The notes below the pieces were generated by a model. The model was given only the letters and a program-made list of their open reading frames with translations, did no database searches and was not told the origin of the DNA. 33,922 nt of DNA from Candidatus Woesearchaeota archaeon. GTDB lineage: Archaea; Nanobdellota; Nanobdellia; Woesearchaeales; GW2011-AR9. Positions 1-10,666 of the stretch are shown in pieces (the stretch's first letter is position 1; each line of letters opens with the position of its first letter). The stretch spans positions 1 to 33,922 of the forward strand of contig JACPCD010000009.1 in assembly GCA_016179955.1 (NCBI GenBank), written 5' to 3'. A program made the position numbers and the translations under genes.

Positions 1-887
1 GGCTCTGTCCTAAATCTTAAATAATAAATGCCCCTACCAGGTTTTACCCTGATGGGGGCAGGGTGGAAGGTCAAGTTCCACCATGAAAAAAGAGGAAAGA
101 CTAGTACATAAAGTTAAGCGTCTTTTGAGACGCTTAGGATGTCCAAGGTGGTTACACCACTTTGGACCAAAGACTTACGAGTTTTATGAGCATTTCTGCG
201 CTTTGCTGATTAGAGCATTCTGTAAGCTATCTCTACGCAGAGTAAAGCAACTCTGTGATGTGCTGGGCTTACATTGCCCCAGCAAATCTGCCCTGCATTA
301 TACCGCACAGAAACTTTCCGCTGCTTTCTGGCAGAAAGTTCTCAAGGCAACAAGTGGTTCCGCATATCTTGTTGCTATCGACAGCACGGGTTTGTCACGT
401 ACAAACCCCAGCTATCATTATCTTAAGCGTATCGACGGTAAAATACCTCGAATACCTATTAAGCTAAGCCTTGCCATTGACACTCGAAAAAAAAAGTTCT
501 GTGCTGCTAAGATTCGTGTGCTTCCAGCACACGATCTTCGTGATGCTGAATACCTCTTACAGCAAAGTATGTCTAAAATTGCTGTAGCAGATAAGGGGTA
601 TAGCTCAGAAAAGCTGTACCGTTTTGCCGCACAGAACAATATCTTGCTGATGGTGCCACAGAAAAAGAATGCAAAGCATGGTTTATGGAGGGTACGTATG
701 CAAAAGCAGTTTAAGATAAGAACATACCATCGCAGGGAGATGGTAGAAGCAGGAAACAGCAGTCTGAAACGGAAGTTTGGCGGCTCTGTCCTTGCCAAAC
801 GGGTGCGGACAATCCGCACCGAAGTCTATGGCAGACTAGCCTGCCATAATATTATGGGCAGGCTTCAAAGACTTTTAGGACAGAGCC
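1..887 (+). mobile_element. Complete IS5-like insertion sequence, about 887 bp
   Basis: Terminal inverted repeats GGCTCTGTCCTAAA (1-14) and TTTAGGACAGAGCC (874-887) flank a DDE transposase ORF. Confidence 0.88.
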
Positions 888-928
888 CGGCAATTCCAAA
901 ACACTTAAAAACCCTCTACGCCCCGTAA
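83..928 (+). CDS. IS5-like DDE transposase
   Basis: DDE-type motifs VAIDSTG, VADKGYSS and VEAGNSSLKRKFG. The ORF runs through the right TIR and stops in flanking DNA. Confidence 0.85.
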   Translation: MKKEERLVHKVKRLLRRLGCPRWLHHFGPKTYEFYEHFCALLIRAFCKLSLRRVKQLCDVLGLHCPSKSALHYTAQKLSAAFWQKVLKATSGSAYLVAIDSTGLSRTNPSYHYLKRIDGKIPRIPIKLSLAIDTRKKKFCAAKIRVLPAHDLRDAEYLLQQSMSKIAVADKGYSSEKLYRFAAQNNILLMVPQKKNAKHGLWRVRMQKQFKIRTYHRREMVEAGNSSLKRKFGGSVLAKRVRTIRTEVYGRLACHNIMGRLQRLLGQSPAIPKHLKTLYAP

Positions 929-932
929 GACC

Positions 933-1508
933 ATGGAACACGATATCCTCTTCCGCGCCGTCATTGAAGTGCTGGGAAAACCTAAAGAACACGTGGAATC
1001 CTCCATCAAAGAGTATGTCGCCCAACTAAAACAAAACCCAAAGTACAAAGTTATTCGGGAAGATGCTGCCGAGGTCCAGCAGCAGGGCGAGAGCGAATTA
1101 TGGACTATTTTCACGGAATTGGAAATCAAGACCGAGAAAGTCGAAGACGTCGTTGCCTTTTGCTTTAATTATATGCCGGCGCTGCTGGAAATCCTGGAGC
1201 CCCGGGAACTTACCATGTCTGACGCGCAGCTTTCCCTGCTGCTGAATGACCTGCAGTCCAAGCTGCATCAAGTGGATATGATCGCGAAGCAGTCGGTGCT
1301 GGAACGGGAGCACCTTCAACAGAATATGGGGCGGCTGCTCAAGAATTATGTGACGGTGCTGCTGCGCAACGGCAGCCTGAGTTCACTGCAGTTAGGCAAA
1401 TTAACGGGCATGGAGCAGGATAAGATGGAAGATTTTTTAGACCAGCTGATTGATGAAGGGAAGGTAGATTTAAAAGAAGGGGTTTATTTTTTAAAAGAAA
1501 AGAACTAA
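933..1508 (+). CDS. Conserved hypothetical protein, 191 aa, possibly helical or winged-helix C-terminus
   Basis: Intact ORF. TATA-like CTTAAAAA about 25-30 nt upstream of the ATG suggests a near-leaderless transcript. Confidence 0.75.
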   Translation: MEHDILFRAVIEVLGKPKEHVESSIKEYVAQLKQNPKYKVIREDAAEVQQQGESELWTIFTELEIKTEKVEDVVAFCFNYMPALLEILEPRELTMSDAQLSLLLNDLQSKLHQVDMIAKQSVLEREHLQQNMGRLLKNYVTVLLRNGSLSSLQLGKLTGMEQDKMEDFLDQLIDEGKVDLKEGVYFLKEKN

Positions 1509-1599
1509 ATTTTAATGATTTTGGCGCAGCTCAGAGCCGTTCCCGAAATATAAATGCATTTTAGAAACATTTAAATATAAGAGTAATCTAAACTAACCC

Positions 1600-1839
1600 G
1601 TGGGGACCATAACTATCAATGTGGGCGATGAGATGGAGAAGATATTCCGCGAAGTAGTCGTCAAAGAAAAAGGCATCGGCAAAGGCAAACTTGGCAGTGC
1701 CGTCGAAGAAGCTCTCAATCTATGGGTGACTGAAAGAGAACGGAGGTACATCACCCAGCGTCAGCTTCAATTGATGGAGAAAGGCTTCCGCTTCGGAAAG
1801 TATAAATTTAATCGTGAGGAGTTGCATGAGCGAAAATAG
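1600..1839 (+). CDS. VapB-like antitoxin (GTG start)
   Basis: Small ORF overlapping a downstream PIN gene. Upstream ATTTAAATATA promoter. Confidence 0.65.
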   Translation: MGTITINVGDEMEKIFREVVVKEKGIGKGKLGSAVEEALNLWVTERERRYITQRQLQLMEKGFRFGKYKFNREELHERK

Positions 1840-2269
1840 CGAACCTCTGTTTCTGATTGACAGTAATATTTTAGTCTACGCCTATGATACTACTGATCCC
1901 CATAAACATCTAAAAGCCAAAACTCTTCTCGAAAAGTGCTGGAAACGAGAAGTAGCCTATACTCTTTCCACCCAAAATTTAGCCGAATTTTTTATAATCA
2001 TCACCAAAAAAGTCCCTACTCCTCTTTCTCTTGAAGGGGCAGGACAAATAATTAATGATATTATTTCCTTTCCTTCATGGAACGTTATTGATTATAATGA
2101 ACAAACTTTACTGAGGGCCATTTATCATCATCAAAAAAGCAAATCTCATTTCTGGGACGCGTTAATTGTCGCGACTATGGTGCAGGCGGGGGTGGTCCAT
2201 ATTTATACTGAAAATATTACCGATTTCCAAAAATTTGAGGGCATTACAGTTGTCAACCCTTTAGTGTAA
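1826..2269 (+). CDS. PIN-domain toxin, VapC-like
   Basis: FLIDSNILVYAYD start, internal NLAEFF, HFWDALIVATM and a C-terminal TENITDF. The ORF track starts at a GTG at 1814; ATG 1826 is more likely. Confidence 0.85.
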   Translation: MSENSEPLFLIDSNILVYAYDTTDPHKHLKAKTLLEKCWKREVAYTLSTQNLAEFFIIITKKVPTPLSLEGAGQIINDIISFPSWNVIDYNEQTLLRAIYHHQKSKSHFWDALIVATMVQAGVVHIYTENITDFQKFEGITVVNPLV

Positions 2270-2317
2270 TCCCCCCAGCCTCGAAAGACTTAAAAATAAA
2301 GCCATTATGAGCTTTTT

Positions 2318-2941
2318 ATGGATGAAAAAATAAAAAAAGTGGAAGCGGTACTGTTTACTGTCGGCAAGGAAATTACCTCAGAGCGCATCGCCAGCCTCTG
2401 TTCCCTGAGCGTGCCGGAAGTTGAGAAGGTTATGCTGCAACTACAGCAGGAGTATGCCCAGCGGGATCATTCGCTCAAGCTGGAACAACGCGAAAATGGG
2501 TGGAAGTTAACGGTGCGCGATGAGTATGTGCCTTTAGTAAGTTCAATTGTTGAGTCTACTGAAATGGAAGGGGCCATGATGCAAACGCTTGCTGTCATCG
2601 CCTGGAAATATCCCATCATTCAATCGGAAATCATCAAGCTGCGGGGAAGTTCTGCGTACGAGCATATGCGGTTATTGGAAGAGCAGGGATTCATTGCCAA
2701 GGAGAAGTTTCAACGGACGTTTAAAGTGAAGCTGACGCCGAAATTCTTTGAATATTTTGACTTGCCCAGTGCGGAAGCGAAGCAGGCGTTTCTCCAACGG
2801 GTGCCGGCCAAGGTATTGGAGGAAGCCGAGAGCGTGAACCAGGAAGCCAATGAAGTGGAACGTTTGGTGGAGCAGGAGCAGACTGAAAAGAAAGCCCGGG
2901 AAGAGATTAAGAAAGCGGTTGATGGCGTGAGAAAAAATTAA
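2318..2941 (+). CDS. scpB: SMC-ScpAB condensin subunit ScpB
   Basis: KIKKVEAVLFTVGKEIT and TLAVIAWKYPIIQSEIIKLRGSSAYEHMRLLEEQGFI are typical of ScpB winged-helix proteins. Confidence 0.88.
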   Translation: MDEKIKKVEAVLFTVGKEITSERIASLCSLSVPEVEKVMLQLQQEYAQRDHSLKLEQRENGWKLTVRDEYVPLVSSIVESTEMEGAMMQTLAVIAWKYPIIQSEIIKLRGSSAYEHMRLLEEQGFIAKEKFQRTFKVKLTPKFFEYFDLPSAEAKQAFLQRVPAKVLEEAESVNQEANEVERLVEQEQTEKKAREEIKKAVDGVRKN

Positions 2942-2975
2942 AAAACCCAACCGCAGCAAGCTGCGGGGTTTTTTA
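2941..2975. terminator. Intrinsic terminator-like hairpin after scpB
   Basis: CCGCAG-caag-CTGCGG followed by GGTTTTTT, with a matching A-tract on the other side, so possibly bidirectional. Confidence 0.6.
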
Positions 2976-3070
2976 GTGTTTGTTGAGGATTCTATCATTT
3001 CACTGCAAGCAGTGGGGATTTCGACCCAACAAACAATTAAAAAAGTTAATTTAAAAATAGTGGTGGTCCC

Positions 3071-3487
3071 CTAATACATTTCTGCTAAAGCGGCAAAAAC
3101 ATTAAAGCTATCCTTTTCTTCTCGTGAATACACACCCGTAATGCGATCCCCATACTGCACTATCAGGGCTTCCAACTTTGATTGGTTTACCAACTTCCAC
3201 ATTCGGGGGCGATAGTGTTTGTCAATTGTGAATCCACCTTGACAGGACGGGCTTTCATAGGTGTACTCTTTTGAGCCTGATTTGCGATGGACGCCTTTGA
3301 TCTTTACGGCGGAATACCCATACACTTTCCCATTAAGATGATACGGTTCTAAATCTAGCCGGATGGTATCACCTTCCTTAAGCTGCTTCAGTTCTTTTAA
3401 TCCGAGTGCTTTGAAGCAATCATGGATTTCACGCACTTCCACACCCCGCCAACGGTTGTAATAAAAGATGTCCGAAGGAAGAGCCAT
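3071..3487 (-). CDS. Hypothetical protein, 138 aa
   Basis: Intact ORF in an intergenic position with a coherent composition. Confidence 0.6.
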   Translation of the reverse strand: MALPSDIFYYNRWRGVEVREIHDCFKALGLKELKQLKEGDTIRLDLEPYHLNGKVYGYSAVKIKGVHRKSGSKEYTYESPSCQGGFTIDKHYRPRMWKLVNQSKLEALIVQYGDRITGVYSREEKDSFNVFAALAEMY

Positions 3488-3685
3488 TCTTTTTCCTGCT
3501 TCATTTCGGCCTACCTCGTCTGGGCCACCATAATACCTTGAACCGCCATCAGTTATAACTATTGTTCATCACCATCGTGCTATGGCTCTATTCTTTATTT
3601 ATAACTTACACTACAACAAAATAAACGTAATAATGCAGATTATAACAAAGGAAAAATTTAAATAAAACCACTCTTCTGACAGACC

Positions 3686-4558
3686 ATGCACAAAAAATTA
3701 ACTGCGCAAGGGCCTCGAGACCGGAAATCGTATACGGTAACCCTTCCCTTGGACTGGGTAAAAGAACACCAGTTGGATAAAACCAAACACGTGGAATTGG
3801 AAACTCTGGGCAGCAAGGTGATTATTTCTGCTGAAACTCTTCGAGAGGAACGGCAGGTTGTCAATTTATCGTTATATCCCCAGACGCCGCTGAAAGTCTT
3901 GCAAAATCTCTATCGGATGGGGGTCTCGGAGATAAAAGTAATGTATACTTCTCCGTCACAGCTTCAGGAAGTGGCTACTATCGTGAATATGAAGCTAATC
4001 GGCTGTGAGATTATAGAACAAGGAAAGAATTATGCCATCATCAAGGACATTACTAAAGAATCAACAGAGGATTTTGAGACCATCATTCGACGCATTTTTT
4101 TGCTCATTCTGGAATTAACGACTGTAAAAGATGTAACTAACTTGGCGGCTTTAGAAAATACAATTCAGAAACTGGTAAATTATTGCCTGCGGATGTTGGT
4201 TCTGCAAGGCCACGTGGAATATACCAAAACCCCATTTTATGTTGTATTGCTAGATCGCCTGGAAAAATTGACCGATGAATACAGTTGGATATTAAAAACA
4301 CGCCCCACTCCAGAGCAGGCGAAGGCCTTGCTCGTGATTAATAAATATATTCGGAAGGCGTATGAATTATATTATACTTTTAATCCTCAAGAGTTCGATG
4401 CGGTAGCATATCAGACCTATCAGCGAATGAACGATATTAAAGGAAAACCCCACGTTACTATCTTTGAAATGCACCTGCATAATCTGGCCCGGCAGCTGAA
4501 TACCATCTGTAGCACTATCTTTATTTTGCGTTATACTGCCTCTCCAAAATCACCGTAA
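3686..4558 (+). CDS. SpoVT/AbrB plus PhoU-domain regulator
   Basis: N-terminal SYTVTLPLDWVKEHQLDKTKHVELETLGSKVIIS (AbrB swapped-hairpin-like) followed by a long helical PhoU-like region. Confidence 0.75.
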   Translation: MHKKLTAQGPRDRKSYTVTLPLDWVKEHQLDKTKHVELETLGSKVIISAETLREERQVVNLSLYPQTPLKVLQNLYRMGVSEIKVMYTSPSQLQEVATIVNMKLIGCEIIEQGKNYAIIKDITKESTEDFETIIRRIFLLILELTTVKDVTNLAALENTIQKLVNYCLRMLVLQGHVEYTKTPFYVVLLDRLEKLTDEYSWILKTRPTPEQAKALLVINKYIRKAYELYYTFNPQEFDAVAYQTYQRMNDIKGKPHVTIFEMHLHNLARQLNTICSTIFILRYTASPKSP

Positions 4559-4648
4559 CCTTTATAAACCAACAACATCTCTGTTTTCAGGTGATTTATC
4601 GTCTATAAATGCAGGTTCAAAAGACCTTATTTTAGCCCCCCCACCACC

Positions 4649-7600
4649 ATGACTGAAACTAGCCCGCAAACTGCTCCCGGAGAAGGCATCATCCCCCGGG
4701 TTATCGAGCAGGAAATGAAAGAGGCGTACGTCAATTACGCCATGTCGGTTATCGTAGGGAGGGCGCTCCCGGACGTCCGCGATGGCCTGAAGCCGGTTCA
4801 TCGGAGAATTCTGTATGCCATGTACGACATCGGCATGCTGCACAACAAGCCGTTTAAGAAATGCGCCCGAATTGTGGGAGAGTGTTTTGTTAAAGATACT
4901 CCTGTTCTCACCGAACGGGGCTTAGTTCCAATTCAGGAGGTTCAGATTGGAGAAAAGGTCTTTACCCAAGGTGCCCTTAAACCAGTTTCACAGCTCTATA
5001 TTATGCCGTCTCGTCCTTTACTCAAAATCTCTCTAGTGGGCGGCCTTTCCAATATCGCGACCCCTTCCCAGAAATTTAAGGTTCTTACTCCTAACTGGAC
5101 ATTCATCTGGAAAGAAGCTAAGCATCTCCAACCCGGCGATTACTTGGTCACCAAAGCAGCCTATCCTCACCATGTACCGCCACCCTCGCTCGGGGAAAAG
5201 AAATTGACCCCTGCTCTAGGCTATGTGCTGGGTCAATTGCTCTCTGATGGCTGGATCGGCATGGATAAAGACCGTGGCTATCACCGCCTCTTTTTTTATT
5301 CTACTTCCAGCCCTATTATTAACCGCCTGATCGCTATTTTTGAAGAAGAATTCTCTTATACCCCCACACTGGAGCACAAAGACTACGAATTGCCTTCTTC
5401 TTCCGGTCACGTGCTGCTGCAAAAAGCCTACCAAATCCGCATTAACCGGCAGGATATCAATCAATTTTTTCTTACCCACTTTAATCTTGCTCATGTTCTC
5501 GCCGAAACAAAAACTATTCCTCTCCCTATCCTCCAAAGCCCCCCGGAGACTGTTTTTTCCTTTTTGAGCGGTTTAATTGATGGCGATGGCAGTATCCATT
5601 GTGAACGCAACGTTATCCATTATGGCACCGTTTCCGCGAAACTTGCTCACCAACTTCTTCTCCTCACCCATCACTTAGGATATCCAGGAAAACTGTATGC
5701 GCAAGAAAAAGGAAAAAAAATCATCCTCGGACGCCAATGTTCTACCCAAAAGTTTTACAACCTGGAATGGCGTGGTGCAATTGCTCAAAAATTTTCTACT
5801 CAACTTAATGTAGCTGAAGAGGAAAAAGCGTTGCGGCTGGAACGATTGCGTACCAGCCAAATCAAGAAAAATTCTGAAGAGATAATCCCATTTGCTTCAA
5901 CCAAAATATTTGCTGAACTTAGCAACCACCATCTTGGCGGCGGATGGTATGCCACTCCTGCGGGAAAAAAATTTCGTGCGGGCATAAAGTATCCCGCGGG
6001 AACAAAAATCCGGTACTCTTCCACCATCCAAGAAACCGCCCTACATCTTTCTCAAATTATTGAATGGGGGATACAGGAAAAATTACAGCAGATTGGTTCC
6101 CAATTATCCTCTTTTTTGGAGTTAGTTATCCGCGATAAACTACTCTTTCTCCCGGTGAAAGAAATAGCGTCTGCTGGTGAAGACGCAACCTACGATCTTC
6201 AGGTAGAGGGCGACCATGAGTTTGTGGCCAATGGCATGGTGGTTCACAATTGCCTTGGGAAATATCATCCCCATGGTGATACTGCAGTGTATGACTCCTT
6301 GGTACGCATGGCCCAGGACTTTAGTTTGCGCTACCCCCTTATTAAAGGGCAAGGTAATTTCGGCAGCATTGATGGCGACAACGCCGCTGCACAACGTTAT
6401 ACTGAAGCAAAGCTGAACCAGATCGCCGAAGAACTCCTCAAAGACATTGAAAAAAATACCGTGGAGTTTAAAGATAATTTTGATAGTACATTACAAGAGC
6501 CTTCCGTCCTGCCCAGCAAGCTGCCCAACCTGTTAATAAACGGCTCTTCCGGTATTGCCGTGGGCATGGCGACCAATGTTCCACCTCATAATGTGACGGA
6601 AGTGTGCAATGCCATCATTGCCGCTATTGATAATCCTGCCATTACGGTGGAAGAGCTGATGCATATCATTCCTGGCCCGGATTTTCCTACTGGCGCGGAG
6701 GTTATCTGTGGGAATGGGCTGCGTTATGCGTATGCCAAAGGGAAAGGAAAAGTAACCATTAAAGCTATTGCTGAGATTCAGGGCGATCAAATTATCGTCA
6801 CGGAAATTCCTTATCAAGTTAATAAGGCAGAACTTATTGAGCAGATTGCTGAATTGGTCAAGGATAAGCGTATTGTGGGCATACGCAATATCAACGACGA
6901 ATCCGATCGGGAAGGTATCCGCATCGCCATTCATCTTAAAGATGGAGCCGATGGAAATGTCATCTTAAACCAGTTGTATGAATATAGCAACCTGAAGACG
7001 TCGTTCAGCCTGCAGATGCTGGCCTTAGTGGATCAACAACCTCGTTTGCTGGGCTTATCGGAGATGATCCAGCACCACATTAAACATCGCCAGGAGGTTA
7101 TCGTCCGCCGGACGACGTATGATTTAGCGGAAGCGGAAAAGAAGATCCATATTTTAGAAGGCTTGCTGGTGGCGCTGAATAATTTAGATCGGGTTATTCC
7201 TGGCATCCGCAACAGCCGGACTATCGAAGAGGCCAGCAGATTTTTGATATCTACTTTTTCCCTGACGGAAATCCAGGCGAAGGCCATTTTAGAAATGCGG
7301 CTGCAAAAACTTGCTTCTTTGGAGCAGGAAAAAATTAGGGTAGAGCATACGGACGTGCTGCAGCAGATTGCCCTCTTCCGCGAAATTTTAGGATCGGGGC
7401 AGAAAGTTCTTTCCCTGATTAAAGAAGAATTGCATGAAATTAAAACTGATTATGGCGATGCCCGCCGCTCACGGATAGTCTTAGGAGATGATGAAGAAGG
7501 GTTTGATATGGAAGAGCTGATTGCAGATGAAACCTGCATTGTTACTATGACTCATGCCGGGTATGTGAAACGCCTGCCCGCCGATACTTACAAGACGCAG

Positions 7601-8479
7601 CGCCGCGGCGGCAAAGGCGTCAAGGCTGCCGGAACCAAAGAAGAGGATTTTGTGGAAAACGTGTATGTTGCATCCACCCACGATTACCTGCTGTGCTTTA
7701 CCGATCAGGGCCAAGTCTATTGGCTGAAAGTGTATAATGTTCCGGAGGGAAGCCGGCAGGCTAAAGGCAAACATATCGCGAATGTACTGGAGCTGCGAGA
7801 AAAGGAAACTGTGAACGCCATTGTTCCCGTCAGCAATTTCCAGCAAGGATATTTGTTCATGGCCACCAAACAAGGCACGGTCAAGAAAACTGAATTAACA
7901 GAATTTGCCAATCCCCGTCGAGGAGGAATTCGAGCCATAACCTTTGATGAGAATGATACCTTGGTGGGCGTTCGCTATACTACGGGAGATCAGGAGATAA
8001 TCATTGCCACCCGCCAAGGGCAGGCTAACCGGTTTAATGAGCAGGATATTCGTCCCATTGGCCGGCAAGGGCGTGGAGTCCGAGGGATACGATTAGAGGA
8101 AGGCGATGAAGTCATTGGTATGCTAGCGGCTGAGGAAAAAATGAATATATTGACCATTACGGACAAAGGGTATGGCAAACGTACCCCCGTTTCCGAGTAT
8201 CGCCTGTGTAATCGTGGCGGGAAAGGGGTTACGAACATTAAAATCACTGATAAGAATGGTGCGGTGAAAGCGGTCATGCTCGTGGACGGGAAAGAGGAAA
8301 TCATGTTAGTCTCTCGCAACGGCATTGCCATCCGGGTGAAATGTACGGATATCTCTATCGTCGGGCGGGCCACGCAAGGTGTTCGTATCATGAAGCTGGA
8401 AGACGACGACCAGTTAGCAGCGGCTGCCAAGATTGTGGTTGAAGATGAGGAAGATACCAATTCTGGATCGGCAGAATGA
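4649..8479 (+). CDS. gyrA: DNA gyrase subunit A precursor with intein (1276 aa; extein about 820 aa)
   Basis: [42 protein letters not shown], catalytic AQRYTE, and a C-terminal GyrA box QRRGGKG with pinwheel repeats. Confidence 0.96.
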   Translation: MTETSPQTAPGEGIIPRVIEQEMKEAYVNYAMSVIVGRALPDVRDGLKPVHRRILYAMYDIGMLHNKPFKKCARIVGECFVKDTPVLTERGLVPIQEVQIGEKVFTQGALKPVSQLYIMPSRPLLKISLVGGLSNIATPSQKFKVLTPNWTFIWKEAKHLQPGDYLVTKAAYPHHVPPPSLGEKKLTPALGYVLGQLLSDGWIGMDKDRGYHRLFFYSTSSPIINRLIAIFEEEFSYTPTLEHKDYELPSSSGHVLLQKAYQIRINRQDINQFFLTHFNLAHVLAETKTIPLPILQSPPETVFSFLSGLIDGDGSIHCERNVIHYGTVSAKLAHQLLLLTHHLGYPGKLYAQEKGKKIILGRQCSTQKFYNLEWRGAIAQKFSTQLNVAEEEKALRLERLRTSQIKKNSEEIIPFASTKIFAELSNHHLGGGWYATPAGKKFRAGIKYPAGTKIRYSSTIQETALHLSQIIEWGIQEKLQQIGSQLSSFLELVIRDKLLFLPVKEIASAGEDATYDLQVEGDHEFVANGMVVHNCLGKYHPHGDTAVYDSLVRMAQDFSLRYPLIKGQGNFGSIDGDNAAAQRYTEAKLNQIAEELLKDIEKNTVEFKDNFDSTLQEPSVLPSKLPNLLINGSSGIAVGMATNVPPHNVTEVCNAIIAAIDNPAITVEELMHIIPGPDFPTGAEVICGNGLRYAYAKGKGKVTIKAIAEIQGDQIIVTEIPYQVNKAELIEQIAELVKDKRIVGIRNINDESDREGIRIAIHLKDGADGNVILNQLYEYSNLKTSFSLQMLALVDQQPRLLGLSEMIQHHIKHRQEVIVRRTTYDLAEAEKKIHILEGLLVALNNLDRVIPGIRNSRTIEEASRFLISTFSLTEIQAKAILEMRLQKLASLEQEKIRVEHTDVLQQIALFREILGSGQKVLSLIKEELHEIKTDYGDARRSRIVLGDDEEGFDMEELIADETCIVTMTHAGYVKRLPADTYKTQRRGGKGVKAAGTKEEDFVENVYVASTHDYLLCFTDQGQVYWLKVYNVPEGSRQAKGKHIANVLELREKETVNAIVPVSNFQQGYLFMATKQGTVKKTELTEFANPRRGGIRAITFDENDTLVGVRYTTGDQEIIIATRQGQANRFNEQDIRPIGRQGRGVRGIRLEEGDEVIGMLAAEEKMNILTITDKGYGKRTPVSEYRLCNRGGKGVTNIKITDKNGAVKAVMLVDGKEEIMLVSRNGIAIRVKCTDISIVGRATQGVRIMKLEDDDQLAAAAKIVVEDEEDTNSGSAE
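4883..6250 (+). other. LAGLIDADG-type intein in GyrA (456 aa)
   Basis: Interrupts RIVGE / [10 protein letters not shown]. Begins with Cys (CFVKDTPVL), ends VVHN before Cys+1, with [14 protein letters not shown] and [12 protein letters not shown] motifs. Confidence 0.95.
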
Positions 8480-9537
8480 TGAAATGCTATGCACTGGTTT
8501 TACCGGGTCTGGAACATCTTTGCCGGCAGGAAGTTAAAGAACTGCTCTCGGTTCGTGCGGTTGGCAGTGCTGGCTTGGTGGAATTTGCAGCGGCAAAAGA
8601 AGATTTTTTTCGTTATGCTTTCCGAGCGCAGGCAGTGCAGCGGGTTCTCATCGCGCTGGGAAAATGCAAAGACGTTGATTCGTTCTCCTGCGATGCAGCG
8701 TTGCCGTGGGCTGATTTTTTTCCCACTTCATTTTCATTTAAAGTAGAAGTGGAACATATCAAAGGGCAGGAAAATAGGTTTCTGATAGCAAGAACCATTG
8801 CCGGAAAAATGTTCTCCGTCCTGGAACCGCAAGGGTTTAAGCCAGTCCTGGAGCTGAAGACGCCCGACTTCCTTATCTTGGTGTATTTTACCGGTAAAGA
8901 GTATGCGGTGGGGATTGATGTTGCCAGTGAATTAGCCTCACGGCATTATCGGGTCTTTACGCATCAAGCATCCCTGAAAGGGGATTTGGCGTATGCGATT
9001 ATTCGCGCCAGTGGTTTTGTCGCCGGAGAAAAATTAGTGGTGGGTTTCGTAAAAGATGGCACCCTGGCTATTGAAGCAGCCCTGTTTGCGAATGCGTTGC
9101 CGGTGCCGAAAGCATTGTCTCTGGCAAAATTCCCGATGTATGCCAAGGCATCTGCACTTCCTGTGGGAACAGGTTCGACGGTGGTGTACGGCTTTGATGA
9201 AAGTGCACAAAATATCATTGCGGCCCAGAAAAACTCGTTGCTGGCGGGCACAAAAAATTGTTTGCAGTTGCGAAGCCATCCGCTGGAAGAGCTGGACATT
9301 GCCGTTGCCGAGCAGAGTTGTGATCGGATTATTTTCCACCTGACGTCCAAAGATGAAAGTAAGATTAATGAGCTGTATCGACAGGTGATGTATGTCCTGA
9401 AGCCGAAGGGGGCGCTGCTGATATTTTCTATCTCAGCCTTGGAGTTGCCTATCCCGACCACTTTTCTACTGAAAAAGAAAGCCATTTTCCAGAAAGGGGA
9501 TAATAAGTATAGGGTGTGGGTGCTGCAAAAGAAATAA
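8476..9537 (+). CDS. THUMP/Trm14-RlmL-like RNA methyltransferase homologue, probably degenerate at the active site
   Basis: N-terminal THUMP-like region, RHYRVFTHQASLKGDLAYAIIRASGF and GTLAIEAALFA. ATGA overlap with the gyrA stop. Confidence 0.65.
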   Translation: MMKCYALVLPGLEHLCRQEVKELLSVRAVGSAGLVEFAAAKEDFFRYAFRAQAVQRVLIALGKCKDVDSFSCDAALPWADFFPTSFSFKVEVEHIKGQENRFLIARTIAGKMFSVLEPQGFKPVLELKTPDFLILVYFTGKEYAVGIDVASELASRHYRVFTHQASLKGDLAYAIIRASGFVAGEKLVVGFVKDGTLAIEAALFANALPVPKALSLAKFPMYAKASALPVGTGSTVVYGFDESAQNIIAAQKNSLLAGTKNCLQLRSHPLEELDIAVAEQSCDRIIFHLTSKDESKINELYRQVMYVLKPKGALLIFSISALELPIPTTFLLKKKAIFQKGDNKYRVWVLQKK

Positions 9538-9580
9538 TCACTGTTGGTAGTAGACGTAAGATTCAAAGAAACAAGACTGT

Positions 9581-9943
9581 TTATACAATAAATATTGCTC
9601 CGCTATATTGATTATCACATAGGTAGTTTGTGGTATATTGCACTCCCACAGAAGATGTAGCAACAAATTTAGCCGTGCCACCGGCTGCTACATTAATTTC
9701 TTGATTTTCAATAAATAGTACGTGATCTTGACTATCTGAATTAACAAAAGTCACTTCTGTGCCATCATTGACTTGTAGTATAGCAGGGTTAGCTTTGCAA
9801 TTTGTAATGGTTATTGTATCGCCACTTTCCGGTTGAGGAACCGGTAAATTTCCTTTGCCATTAGAAACAGTAACACTAGAAGTACAGCCAACAAGACCTA
9901 ACAGAAATACAACTGCCAATGTAATAATCAGAGTCTTATTCAT
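9581..9943 (-). CDS. Small secreted lipoprotein with cupredoxin-like fold
   Basis: Signal peptide with lipobox LVGC, ITITNCKANPAILQVNDGTEVTFVNSDSQDHVLFIE, and a C-terminal YLCDNQYSGAIFIV. Confidence 0.6.
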   Translation of the reverse strand: MNKTLIITLAVVFLLGLVGCTSSVTVSNGKGNLPVPQPESGDTITITNCKANPAILQVNDGTEVTFVNSDSQDHVLFIENQEINVAAGGTAKFVATSSVGVQYTTNYLCDNQYSGAIFIV

Positions 9944-9998
9944 ATATCTTTTTTAGATGGGTGTTCATATATTTAAAACTATCGATTCTACGTATGTA

Positions 9999-10631
9999 TT
10001 AAGTTAGCTGGGAATATCTGAGAAGCTTTTCGTAAGTGTTCTTCCCTTGGATTTGCCACGTGGAAGTACAGGTCAAAAAATTGTTTACAAACGCTTCTCC
10101 TTTCTCATTTCTGATACACCCAATACGGTTTCGATGAAGCACTACTTTCCTCAAATTCCGCTCAGCTCTGTTATTGGTGAGCTGAGCAGTGGGATATTTC
10201 ACTGCTCGCAACCATAGATTGGTTCGATTATTAATTTTTCCGTACATAATTCGACAACCATCCATCGGATGGTAACACCTTGCAATGTCTTCTAATTCAG
10301 ACTTCAGGGTATCGTATTTACTGGTGTCCTGTATCTCTTGAGTTATTTTTGCTTTTGCATACAATGCCTTTAGCCGTTCATACTGGATTTTTGCTTCAGG
10401 GTATTTCTCTGCAAATTCTTTTGCTTCTCGAAGCAAATACGCCCAGCAGAGCTGGCGCAACTCGTACCAATAATAACTATTAAAGTCATCAGTTGTTAAC
10501 AATCCATTAAAGGTGTTGAGTATGCGCTTCGCAACAATATCGAAGTTAATTAAAGGTTTTTCCGAGTACTCAAAAAAGGTAACGAGGAAAATTAATACAT
10601 GCGTGTGGGTGCTGAAACGGAAATAGACCAT
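9999..10631 (-). pseudogene. IS66-like transposase C-terminal remnant
   Basis: AQLTNNRAERNLRKVVLHRNRIGCIRNEKGE is typical of the IS66 C-terminus. The N-terminal half is absent and no TIRs were found. Confidence 0.7.
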
Positions 10632-10666
10632 TCATTAAGTAGATTTTTTCAGATAAAGTTTTGTCC

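Noticed and set aside
418-819. 133-aa reverse-strand ORF inside the transposase gene
   Set aside because: Antisense shadow of a clear DDE transposase; no family features.
7990-8460. 156-aa reverse-strand ORF inside gyrA
   Set aside because: Serine-rich antisense shadow of the GyrA C-terminal domain.
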